64,000 nt of DNA from Methylobacterium platani (GTDB lineage: Bacteria; Pseudomonadota; Alphaproteobacteria; Rhizobiales; Beijerinckiaceae). This document shows, piece by piece, positions 35,566 through 42,904 of this stretch; position 1 is the first letter of the stretch; each line of letters begins with the position of its first letter. The notes below the pieces were generated by a model. It did not search any database. It was not told where the DNA came from and saw nothing but the letters and a program-made list of their open reading frames with translations. The translations under genes were made by a program, and so were the position numbers. The stretch lies in assembly GCF_001653715.1 (NCBI RefSeq), contig NZ_LWHQ01000015.1:76689-140688 (forward strand), written 5' to 3'.

Positions 35566-37062
35566 TCACACCGCCCGCGCCACCAGCCGCGGCTGGCGCT
35601 TCATCAGCAGGCTGTAGGTGACGTAGCCGAGCCCGCAGCCGATGAACCAGGTGAAGTTGGCCAGCCCCTCCAGCCCCGGCACCACCGCGCAGAGCACCGG
35701 CACCAGCGCCGAGGGCACCACCGCCATCACGGCGGCCATGTTGTAGCCGTTCTCGTACCAGTAGGCGCCGGTCGGCCCCATCACGTAGAGGTCGTCGACG
35801 ATCACCCGCTGCTTCTTCACGCCGTAGAAGTCTGCGATCAGGATGCCGAAGAGCGGGCCGATGAACGCGCCGAGCACGTCGAGCGTATAGTGGATCACCG
35901 CCGGGTTGTTGTAGAGGTTCCACGGCGTGATGAAGATCGAGCCGACGGCCGCGATCATCCCGCCCATCCGCCAGCTGATCGTCTTCGGGGCGACGTTCGA
36001 GAAGTCGAAGGCCGGCGAGACGAAGTTCGCCACGATGTTGATGCCGATGGTCGCCGTCATGAAGGTGAAGGCGCCGAGTACCACCGCGAAGGTGCTGTCG
36101 ATCCGGCTCACCGTCTCGACCGGATCGGTGATCATGTGGCCGAAGACCGGCAGGGTGCAGGAGGTGGTGACGACGGTCAGGATCGAGAAGCCGAGGAAAT
36201 TGACCGGCAGGCCCCAGAAGTTGCCGCGCTTGACCGCCGCGAAGGACTGGCCGTAGCGCGAGAAGTCGCCGAAATTCAGCATCGGCCCCGAGAAATAGGA
36301 CACGACGAGGGCGACCGCGTTGATCATCACCGGGACGGCGGCCCAGCCGGTATACTTCACCTCGCCGAGCGTGAGGCTGACGTTGTCGAGGCCCGCCTTG
36401 GCGACGAGGTACACGGCGAGCGCGATCATCACGACGTAGACCGCCGGGCCGGCCCAGTCGATGAAGACCCGGATCGCCTCCATGCCGCGCCAGAACACCA
36501 GCGCCTGCAGCACCCAGAGCAGCATGAACGAGGCCCAGCCGAGCGTCGAGAGGCCGACGAAGCCGTGGCGAGCGACGTCGGCGTAGGGCGCGAGGTCGGG
36601 GAAGAACCGCAGCGCCACGATCATCAGGGCGCTCGAGGCGAGATAGGTCTGGATGCCGTACCACGCCACCGCGATCAGCCCGCGGATGATCGCCGGGATG
36701 TTGGCGCCCTTCACGCCGAACGAGGCGCGGCAGATCACCGGATAGGGCGTACCCGAGACCTGGCTCGGCTTGGCGACGAGGTTGCAGAACACCTGCACGA
36801 TCACGATGCCGATCAGCAGCGCGAGCAGGACCTGCCAGCTCACGAGGCCGAGCGAGAACAGGCTGCCGGCGGTGACGTAGCCGCCGACGCTGTGCACGTC
36901 CGACATCCAGAAGGCGAAGATGTTGTAGGCGCCCCAGCTCTGCTTGCGCAGGGGCGCGAGGTCCGGGTTGACGAGGTTCTCGTCGTAGGTCGGCTTGATG
37001 ATGACGTCGGCGTGCTCCGCCGCGCCGGCCCCGCTCGGAGCCCCCGTCGGGATGGTCGCCAT
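35566..37062 (-). CDS. NCS1 family nucleobase:cation symporter
   Basis: A 498-residue permease of about 12 helices. NCS1 motifs include WGAYNIFAFWMSDVHSVGGYVTAG near the first helix, CRASFGVKGANIPAIIRG, and ISWRMGGMIAAVGSIFITPW. Members import uracil, cytosine, allantoin or hydantoins. The exact substrate is not resolved. The start MATIPTGAPS has a strong GGAGGAGA site upstream. The RutR-like operators at 37148-37184 suggest a pyrimidine or related substrate. Confidence 0.9.
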   Translation of the reverse strand: MATIPTGAPSGAGAAEHADVIIKPTYDENLVNPDLAPLRKQSWGAYNIFAFWMSDVHSVGGYVTAGSLFSLGLVSWQVLLALLIGIVIVQVFCNLVAKPSQVSGTPYPVICRASFGVKGANIPAIIRGLIAVAWYGIQTYLASSALMIVALRFFPDLAPYADVARHGFVGLSTLGWASFMLLWVLQALVFWRGMEAIRVFIDWAGPAVYVVMIALAVYLVAKAGLDNVSLTLGEVKYTGWAAVPVMINAVALVVSYFSGPMLNFGDFSRYGQSFAAVKRGNFWGLPVNFLGFSILTVVTTSCTLPVFGHMITDPVETVSRIDSTFAVVLGAFTFMTATIGINIVANFVSPAFDFSNVAPKTISWRMGGMIAAVGSIFITPWNLYNNPAVIHYTLDVLGAFIGPLFGILIADFYGVKKQRVIVDDLYVMGPTGAYWYENGYNMAAVMAVVPSALVPVLCAVVPGLEGLANFTWFIGCGLGYVTYSLLMKRQPRLVARAV

Positions 37063-37147
37063 GGGTCGTCTCCTCCATCGTCGATTGGACGCTGCGTGAG
37101 GCCGAGCGCGTCGGCCTTGCCATGGCGTCGCAAGCAGCATGCCGGTT

Positions 37148-37184
37148 TTGAACGATTGGTCAAACTCTTTGAACGATGGGTCGC
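37148..37184. promoter_or_regulatory. Tandem RutR-like operator sites
   Basis: Site 1 (37148-37163, TTGAACGATTGGTCAA) matches the RutR palindrome TTGACCAnnTGGTCAA at 12 of 14 defined positions. Site 2 (37169-37184, TTGAACGATGGGTCGC) is a weaker copy. They start 21 bases apart, two helical turns, so dimers would lie on the same DNA face. They sit in the divergent gap between the NCS1 transporter and the amidotransferase gene. Confidence 0.65.
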
Positions 37185-37266
37185 TGCCTGCAAATGAGGC
37201 AATCTCTGACCATGCGGCAGGCCTTCGTTCACTCCCCGCTCACCGGCGCGGCGCTATATTGGCCCG

Positions 37267-38058
37267 ATGTGCGAATTGCTCGGCATGAGCGCCAACGTCC
37301 CGACCGATATCCGCTTCAGCTTCGCGGGCCTGGCGCGCCGCGGCGGCGAGACCGGACCGCATCAGGACGGCTGGGGCATCTCGTTCTACGAAGGCCGCGG
37401 CTGCCGCAGCTTCCACGATCCGGAGCCGAGCGCCCGCTCGGAGATCGCCCGGCTCCTGCGGCAATACCCGATCAAGAGCCGGATCGTGATCGCCCATGTC
37501 CGCCGGGCCAATCGCGGCCGGGTGACCCTGGAGAACACGCATCCGTTCAGCCGCGAATTGTGGGGGCGCACCTTCACCTTCGCGCATAACGGCCAGCTGA
37601 AGGGCGTTAAGCGCCTGAAGCTCAGCCGGTTCCGGCCGGTCGGCACCACCGACAGCGAACACGCCTTCTGCTGGATGCTGGGGCGGCTCGAGGAGCGGTG
37701 GGGCAGCCTGCCGAAGCCGACCCGGCTCGACGGGGCGGTGCGCGAACTCTGCGCCGAGCTGCACGGGCTCGGCGTGTTCAACATGCTGCTCTCCGACAGC
37801 CGCACCCTCTACGCCCATTGCGGCAAGCGGCTCTGCACCCTCACCCGCCGGGCGCCGTTCGGCACCGCGACGCTGATCGACGAGGATTGGCGGGTGGATT
37901 TCGCGGAAGAGACGACGCCCGACGACATCGTGACCGTGGTGGCGACGCGCCCGCTCACCCGCGACGAGCGCTGGACCGACCTCGCCCCCGGCGAGGTGAT
38001 CGCCTTCCGCCTCGGCGTGCCGGACGGCGACGAGACCGGGGCCGGCGCGGGCGGCTGA
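37267..38058 (+). CDS. Class II glutamine amidotransferase, YafJ-like
   Basis: A 263-residue Ntn-type amidotransferase domain protein. Cys2 follows the initiator Met (MCELLGMS) and would be the nucleophile after Met removal. HQDGWGISFYEG, VIAHVRRANRG and TFAHNGQLKG are the usual glutaminase motifs. No synthase domain follows, so the ammonia acceptor or partner is unknown. Divergent from the NCS1 transporter. Confidence 0.87.
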   Translation: MCELLGMSANVPTDIRFSFAGLARRGGETGPHQDGWGISFYEGRGCRSFHDPEPSARSEIARLLRQYPIKSRIVIAHVRRANRGRVTLENTHPFSRELWGRTFTFAHNGQLKGVKRLKLSRFRPVGTTDSEHAFCWMLGRLEERWGSLPKPTRLDGAVRELCAELHGLGVFNMLLSDSRTLYAHCGKRLCTLTRRAPFGTATLIDEDWRVDFAEETTPDDIVTVVATRPLTRDERWTDLAPGEVIAFRLGVPDGDETGAGAGG

Positions 38059-38174
38059 CGCCGCGCCGTGGCACGGCGGGTCTATCCGTTACGGTCTGTT
38101 TCTCGCTAAGCTCGCCCTTTCCGGCCGCGGCCCCCGGGCCCATCTTCCTCCTCTGGCAGGCAGACGCGAGAGCC

Positions 38175-38897
38175 ATGACGCGAGACACCGCCCCGAACCC
38201 GTCGGCCGAGGCGCGCCCCGGCCTCTCGGCCAGCATCCGGTCGCATCTCGGCACCCAGCTCCGGGAGACCTACGAATCCCTGGGCAACGCCGATCCGGAC
38301 AACCGGTTCGCCGAGCTGGTCGCGCGCCTGGAAGCGGCGCTCAAGGCGCAGGGCGAGGTCGTCCTGCCGGAATTCCGCGACGGGCTGCTGCAGGCGGTGC
38401 CGTCCCTGCGCGCCTTCGCGCTCTCGCTGACCAGCAACCCGGCCCGGGCCGACGACCTCGTCCAGGACACGCTGCTCAAGGGCTGGCAGCACCGGGCCCG
38501 GTTCCAGGCCGGCACCAACCTGAACGCCTGGCTGTTCACCATCCTGCGCAACATCTTCTACTCCGACCACCGCAAGCGGGTGCGCGAGGTCGAGGACCAG
38601 GACGGCTCCTACGCCGCGCGGCTGGCCACCGCGCCGCACCAGGGCGACCGGCTCGACGTCGAGGACCTGCAGAGCGCGCTCGCCAAGCTGCCGCCGGACC
38701 AGCGCGAGGCCCTGGTGCTGGTCGGCGCCGAGGGCGTCTCCTACGAGGAGGCGGCGGCGATCATGGGCTGCAAGGTCGGCACCGTGAAGAGCCGCGTCAG
38801 CCGCGCCCGCGGCCGTCTGGCGGAACTCTTGGGCTACGACGAGGAAGATCTCGGCACCGACCGGCTGATCCAGTCGGCGATGCCGAAGGACGCCTGA
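38175..38897 (+). CDS. EcfG-type sigma factor with N-terminal NepR-like domain
   Basis: A 240-residue protein in two parts. Residues about 20-56 (IRSHLGTQLRETYESL...NRFAELVARLEAAL) follow the pattern of NepR, the anti-sigma factor of the alphaproteobacterial general stress response: two helices with LGxxLRxxY and RFxxLxxxLE. Residues about 66-230 are an ECF sigma factor: region 2 (ADDLVQDTLLKGWQ, NAWLFTILRNIFYSDHRKR) and region 4 (LPPDQREALVLVGAEGVSYEEAA, GTVKSRVSRARGRL). No start codon lies between them. The sigma part fits the EcfG branch. Confidence 0.8.
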   Translation: MTRDTAPNPSAEARPGLSASIRSHLGTQLRETYESLGNADPDNRFAELVARLEAALKAQGEVVLPEFRDGLLQAVPSLRAFALSLTSNPARADDLVQDTLLKGWQHRARFQAGTNLNAWLFTILRNIFYSDHRKRVREVEDQDGSYAARLATAPHQGDRLDVEDLQSALAKLPPDQREALVLVGAEGVSYEEAAAIMGCKVGTVKSRVSRARGRLAELLGYDEEDLGTDRLIQSAMPKDA

Positions 38898-38961
38898 TCC
38901 GGCCCGGACGGCCTCGCGGAGTACTCCCGCGGGGTTACGCGACAAAATGCGGGGATCGATT

Positions 38962-38986
38962 GAACCGTTTCGCCGACCGCGACGTT
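38962..38986 (+). promoter_or_regulatory. EcfG-type promoter
   Basis: GAAC at 38962-38965, exactly 17 bases, then CGTT at 38983-38986. The sigma-EcfG consensus is GGAAC-N16/17-CGTT; only the first G is replaced by T. It lies about 60 bases before the exported protein at 39047, a normal promoter distance, and right after an EcfG-type sigma gene. Confidence 0.6.
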
Positions 38987-39046
38987 ACCACCCCCGAGAG
39001 CTGCCCCGCTCGACCGGGGTGGACTGACGAAACGGAGATCGATCCG

Positions 39047-39454
39047 ATGAAGAAGACCTTCCTGGCTGCCGCCGCCCTCGCCCTCTCGCTGCCGATGGCC
39101 GCCCAGGCCCAGGGCCTGCTCCCCGGGGCCCAGCGCGGCGCCGAGGACGGTGCCGCCGCGGCGGGCCCGGTCGGTGCGATCGTCGGTGGCGCGGTCGGCG
39201 CCGCGACCGGCGCGGTCGGCGGCCTGCTCGGCGTCGACGACCGTCCGCGCTTCCGCTCCTACGCCGTGCGCCAGCACCGCTCGTACGACTGGGACGGCGA
39301 CGTGGCCGTCGGCACCGTGCTGCCCTCCTCGGGCGTGAGCTACTACGAGGTCCCGGCCGATTACGGCATCCGCGGCCGCCGCTACACCGTGGTCAACGAC
39401 CGCGTCGTGCTGGTCGATCCGGGCACCCGCCGCATCGTGCAGGTCATCGACTGA
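39047..39454 (+). CDS. Exported DUF1236-like protein
   Basis: A 135-residue protein with a clear signal peptide (MKKTFLAAAALALSLPMAAQAQ), a Gly/Ala-rich segment resembling a glycine-zipper (GPVGAIVGGAVGAATGAVGG), and a C-terminal RYTVVNDRVVLVDPGTRRIVQVI block typical of DUF1236 proteins. Probably periplasmic. Function unknown. The EcfG-like promoter upstream predicts stress induction. A rho-independent terminator follows. Confidence 0.8.
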   Translation: MKKTFLAAAALALSLPMAAQAQGLLPGAQRGAEDGAAAAGPVGAIVGGAVGAATGAVGGLLGVDDRPRFRSYAVRQHRSYDWDGDVAVGTVLPSSGVSYYEVPADYGIRGRRYTVVNDRVVLVDPGTRRIVQVID

Positions 39455-39464
39455 GTCGAGGTTC

Positions 39465-39527
39465 GCGCCGCCTTCGGGCGGCGCGATGGCCTTTCGGAAA
39501 GCCCCGGCATCGGTGCCGGGGCTTTTT
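39465..39527 (+). terminator. Tandem hairpins, intrinsic terminator
   Basis: Two stem-loops follow the DUF1236-like gene. The first (39465-39484) has 8-bp arms and a TTCG tetraloop. The second (39498-39527) has arms GCCCCGGCA/TGCCGGGGC followed by TTTTT, a standard rho-independent terminator. Confidence 0.85.
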
Positions 39528-39573
39528 GCTTTCGGACGGCACCGATCCGGGTCTGTCGTTTCCAGAAAAACTC

Positions 39574-39599
39574 GCAACGAAACCAGGTCGATCACCGTT
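39574..39599 (+). promoter_or_regulatory. Possible EcfG-type promoter for the NepR-like gene
   Basis: GCAAC at 39574-39578, 17 bases, then CGTT at 39596-39599. It differs from the EcfG consensus only at the second base of the -35 box. It lies about 55 bases before the NepR-like gene. Confidence 0.45.
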
Positions 39600-39652
39600 C
39601 TGCTTCGAGACGGACGCCGACGGCGCCGCGAACCTTGAACGATACGGATCCC

Positions 39653-39907
39653 ATGCCCTCCGACCCGCACGAGAACCACGACGCCGCGCTGCCGGAGCCC
39701 GTGCGCGAGCACCTCGGGCAGCAGCTCCGCTCGGCCTACAACGTCCAGGCCGAGAAGCCGGACTACCTTGGCGATCCGGGCCTGCCGCCCGAATTCACCC
39801 CGCAGCTGCGCCGCCTGGAAGGCCGGCTGAAGGCGCACGACACCGGCCGCGAGGCGGTGGAGGATGCCCTGAAGGACATCCTGCGGCAGTTGCCGGCCAA
39901 GACGTGA
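39653..39907 (+). CDS. NepR-like small protein (putative anti-sigma factor)
   Basis: An 84-residue soluble protein. Residues 17-60 (VREHLGQQLRSAYNVQ...PPEFTPQLRRLEGRLK) resemble the first helix and second helix of NepR, with a longer linker than usual, and resemble the N-terminal segment of the sigma gene at 38175. If it is a NepR, it would bind EcfG and be displaced by PhyR. ATG at 39653 is used; a TTG at 39635 would add six residues. It ends 3 bases from the convergent mscL. Confidence 0.65.
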   Translation: MPSDPHENHDAALPEPVREHLGQQLRSAYNVQAEKPDYLGDPGLPPEFTPQLRRLEGRLKAHDTGREAVEDALKDILRQLPAKT

Positions 39908-39910
39908 GGG

Positions 39911-40321
39911 TCACCGCCGCGCCGCCAGCAGGTCGCGGATCTCCGTCAGCAGCTTCACGTCGGCGGGATCCTCCTTCTTCACCTCCTCGCGCCGCGCCAG
40001 CTGGTTCATGCCGCGGATCACCAGGAACAGCACGAAGGCGACGATCAGGAAGTTCAGCGCCACGGTGACGAACTGGCCGTAGCCGAGCACCGCGCCCTGC
40101 TTCTTGGCCTCGGCATAGGCGAGGCCGCTCTGCACCTTGGAGGAGAGCGGCAGGTAGTAGTTCGAGAAGTCGAGCCCGCCGGTGATCGCGCCGACCGTCG
40201 GCATGATGACGTCCTGCACCAGCGACGTCACGATCGCCCCGAAGGCCGCGCCGATCACCACGCCGACCGCGAGGTCGACCACGTTGCCGCGCAGGGCGAA
40301 CTTCTTGAATTCCTCGAGCAT
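39911..40321 (-). CDS. mscL: Large-conductance mechanosensitive channel
   Basis: A 136-residue MscL. The N-terminal amphipathic helix and TM1 ([31 protein letters not shown]), TM2 ([20 protein letters not shown]) and a charged C-terminal helix match the family. It opens under membrane tension to release solutes on osmotic downshock. GAGGAGAT precedes the ATG. Lies beside the presumed stress-response locus. Confidence 0.95.
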   Translation of the reverse strand: MLEEFKKFALRGNVVDLAVGVVIGAAFGAIVTSLVQDVIMPTVGAITGGLDFSNYYLPLSSKVQSGLAYAEAKKQGAVLGYGQFVTVALNFLIVAFVLFLVIRGMNQLARREEVKKEDPADVKLLTEIRDLLAARR

Positions 40322-40440
40322 GCCGATCTCCTCGTGCGGGCCTGCGCCCGGGCGTGGGCCTGCCTTGCACGACACGGCGTCACCCGGGCGGACCAACTTC
40401 GGTTAAGCTGGGGCGCGCGAGCGCAGCGGGGAGTCGTCCG

Positions 40441-41214
40441 ATGGTGGATTGGGATGCGGGCCAGTACCTGAAATTCGCCGACGAGCGCACCCGGCCGGCC
40501 GCCGACCTCTTGGCGCGGGTGCCGCTCGCCGCGCCCGCCCGGGCGGTCGATCTCGGCTGCGGGCCGGGCAACAGCACCGCGCTCCTCGCAGGCCGCTTCC
40601 CCGCGGCGACGATCACCGGGCTCGATTCCTCGCCGGCGATGCTGGAAGAGGCGCGCCGCACTCTCCCGGGCGTCGTCTTCGTCGAGGCCGACCTCGCCGC
40701 CTGGACACCCGAGGCGGCGCCGGACCTGATCTTCGCCAACGCGGTGCTGCAATGGCTGCCCGATCACGCCGCCCTGCTGCCGCGGCTGGCCGGATTCCTG
40801 GCGCCGGGCGGCTGCCTCGCCGTGCAGATGCCGGACAATCTCGACGAGCCGTCGCACCGGCTGATGCGCGAGGTGGCCGAGGAGCCGCCGTTCCGCGAGG
40901 CGCTGGCCGGGGCCGCGGGGGCGCGCACCACCCTCGGCACGGTCCGGGATTACGATGCGTGGCTGTCGGAGGCGGGCTGCACCGTCGATCTATGGCGCAC
41001 GACCTACATCCACCCGCTTCCCGGCCATCGCGGCATCGTCGAGTGGGTGCGCTCCACCGGCCTGCGGCCGTTCCTGGCGCCGCTGAGCCCGGAGGGTCAG
41101 GCCGCCTATCTCGCCCGCTACGAGGCGGCCCTGCGCGGGGCCTATCCGGCGCAGGGCGACGGCCGGGTGCTCCTGCCCTTCCCGCGGCTGTTCCTGGTGG
41201 CGCGGCGGGCGTGA
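40441..41214 (+). CDS. tam: Trans-aconitate 2-methyltransferase
   Basis: A 257-residue SAM methyltransferase closely fitting Tam: [20 protein letters not shown] at the start, motif [27 protein letters not shown], and [19 protein letters not shown]. Tam methylates trans-aconitate, a by-product that inhibits aconitase. Convergent with pssA. Confidence 0.9.
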   Translation: MVDWDAGQYLKFADERTRPAADLLARVPLAAPARAVDLGCGPGNSTALLAGRFPAATITGLDSSPAMLEEARRTLPGVVFVEADLAAWTPEAAPDLIFANAVLQWLPDHAALLPRLAGFLAPGGCLAVQMPDNLDEPSHRLMREVAEEPPFREALAGAAGARTTLGTVRDYDAWLSEAGCTVDLWRTTYIHPLPGHRGIVEWVRSTGLRPFLAPLSPEGQAAYLARYEAALRGAYPAQGDGRVLLPFPRLFLVARRA

Positions 41215-41222
41215 TCCATACC

Positions 41223-41243
41223 GCGGCGGGCCGTGCCCGCCGC
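41223..41243. terminator. Hairpin between tam and pssA
   Basis: GCGGCGGGC (41223-41231) and GCCCGCCGC (41235-41243) form a perfect 9-bp stem with a CGT loop in the short gap between two convergent genes. There is no T-run, so termination is inferred from position. Confidence 0.5.
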
Positions 41244-41249
41244 CGCCCT

Positions 41250-42089
41250 TCAGGCCGCCGGGGCCTCGTCGTCGCCGGGGAGCGAGGGCGCGGCGGCCGC
41301 CTCGGCCTTGAGCTTGCGCCGGTACTGGTTGGCGCCGATCGGGATCGCGCAGAGATAGCCGAGGCTGAGCAGCGCCAGGATCTCGAACGGGAAGCTGATC
41401 AGGAGCCCGAACGCCGCCACCGTGACGACGAAGATCGGCAGCACGTATTCCCGCGGCACCCGCTTGCCGACGGTCTTGCCCGAGAAGGTCGGCACCGTGG
41501 AGATCACCATCAGGGCGATCACCAGCATGTAGATCAGCGCCACCGGCGCGAGCCCGGGCGCCATCTCGAAGCCGAGGAAGTGCAGGTAGAGCGGCAGCAT
41601 CACGGTCAGCGCGCCGGCCGGGGCCGGCATGCCGACGAAGAAATCCTTCTTCCATTCCGGCCGGTTGGGATCGTCCAGCATCACGTTGAAGCGGGCGAGC
41701 CGCAGCGCCATCGCGATGGCGAAGATCAGGGCGACGATCCAGCCGAGCTGCTTCAGGTTGTGCAGCACGAAGCTGTAGAGGATCAGCGCCGGGGCGCAGC
41801 CGAAATTGACGAAGTCGGCGAGCGAATCGAGCTCGGCGCCGAAGCGCGAGGTGCCCTTGAGCAGGCGCGCCACCCGCCCGTCGACGCCGTCGAGCACCGC
41901 GGCGGCGACGATCGCGATCACCGCCGGCTCGAACTTGCCCTCGAAGCCGAAGCGCACGGCGGTGAGCCCGAGGCAGACCGCCATCAGGGTGATCATGTTG
42001 GGGATGATCATCCGCACCGGCACCGGCTTGAACCGGCGCGGTCTGGGCTCGTTCGGCTCGGGGGCGAAGGGCGGGAAGAGGTCGTCCAT
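41250..42089 (-). CDS. pssA: CDP-diacylglycerol--serine O-phosphatidyltransferase
   Basis: A 279-residue CDP-alcohol phosphatidyltransferase. The catalytic signature DGVDGRVARLLKGTSRFGAELDSLADFVNFG is complete (DGxxAR-type with the later G and two D residues), followed by several helices. It makes phosphatidylserine. The downstream enzyme Psd is encoded just upstream, 17 bases away, on the same strand. Confidence 0.95.
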   Translation of the reverse strand: MDDLFPPFAPEPNEPRPRRFKPVPVRMIIPNMITLMAVCLGLTAVRFGFEGKFEPAVIAIVAAAVLDGVDGRVARLLKGTSRFGAELDSLADFVNFGCAPALILYSFVLHNLKQLGWIVALIFAIAMALRLARFNVMLDDPNRPEWKKDFFVGMPAPAGALTVMLPLYLHFLGFEMAPGLAPVALIYMLVIALMVISTVPTFSGKTVGKRVPREYVLPIFVVTVAAFGLLISFPFEILALLSLGYLCAIPIGANQYRRKLKAEAAAAPSLPGDDEAPAA

Positions 42090-42106
42090 GGCGGGTCCCT
42101 CCCCTG

Positions 42107-42820
42107 TCAGACGCGGCGGAACTGCCGCACCGGGCCGGTCCCGCGCAGGTCGGCGAGCACGGTCTCGCCGGCCACCGCCTTCTGGCCGAGGCCGACCAGC
42201 ACCCGCGTGCCCGCCGGCAGATAGACGTCGACCCGCGAGCCGAAGCGGATCAGGCCGAACCGGTCGCCGACGGTGAGGTCGTCGCCGGGCTTGATCCAGT
42301 CGACGATGCGGCGCGCCACGAGGCCGGCGATCTGCACCACGCCGATCCGCACGGTCTCGCCGTTCTGGCGCGTCTCGATCACGAGGCCGTTGCGCTCGTT
42401 GTCCTCGCTCGCCTTGTCGAGCTCGGCGTTGAGGAACAGGCCCGGGGTGTAGTGGATCTGGTCGATGCGGCCGGTGACCGGCACGCGGTTCACGTGGCAG
42501 TCGAACACGTTCATGAACACCGAGATCCGCAGCATCGGCACGGAGGGCAGGTCGAGCTCGGCCGGCGGCAGCACGGTGCTGATCAGGTTCACCCGCCCGT
42601 CGGCCGGCGAGATCACCAGTCCGTCGCCGACCGGCACGATCCGCTCGGGGTCGCGGAAGAAGTAGCAGACCCACAGCGTCAGCAGCAGGAAGATCCAGCC
42701 GAGGAACTGCACGAAGGTGCCGGCGAGCACCGTCAGGACGATGCCGATCGCGATGAAGGGATAGCCCTCCTTGTGGATCGGCACCAGCACGCGGCGGATC
42801 GTCTCGAACAGGTCGGTCAT
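42107..42820 (-). CDS. psd: Phosphatidylserine decarboxylase proenzyme
   Basis: A 237-residue type II (PSD-A-like) decarboxylase. [11 protein letters not shown] carries the Gly-Ser pair where self-cleavage creates the pyruvoyl group. [16 protein letters not shown] and [10 protein letters not shown] are conserved, with a membrane anchor near residues 20-50. It converts phosphatidylserine to phosphatidylethanolamine. First gene of the psd-pssA pair. Confidence 0.95.
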   Translation of the reverse strand: MTDLFETIRRVLVPIHKEGYPFIAIGIVLTVLAGTFVQFLGWIFLLLTLWVCYFFRDPERIVPVGDGLVISPADGRVNLISTVLPPAELDLPSVPMLRISVFMNVFDCHVNRVPVTGRIDQIHYTPGLFLNAELDKASEDNERNGLVIETRQNGETVRIGVVQIAGLVARRIVDWIKPGDDLTVGDRFGLIRFGSRVDVYLPAGTRVLVGLGQKAVAGETVLADLRGTGPVRQFRRV

Positions 42821-42904
42821 ACGTCCTCGGAGGGTCCTCGGGCCTCAGTCCCGGCCGCGCGCGGCCGGTCCAGCGCCCGCGGATGGCAGGCGCACGGCTT
42901 CGCG

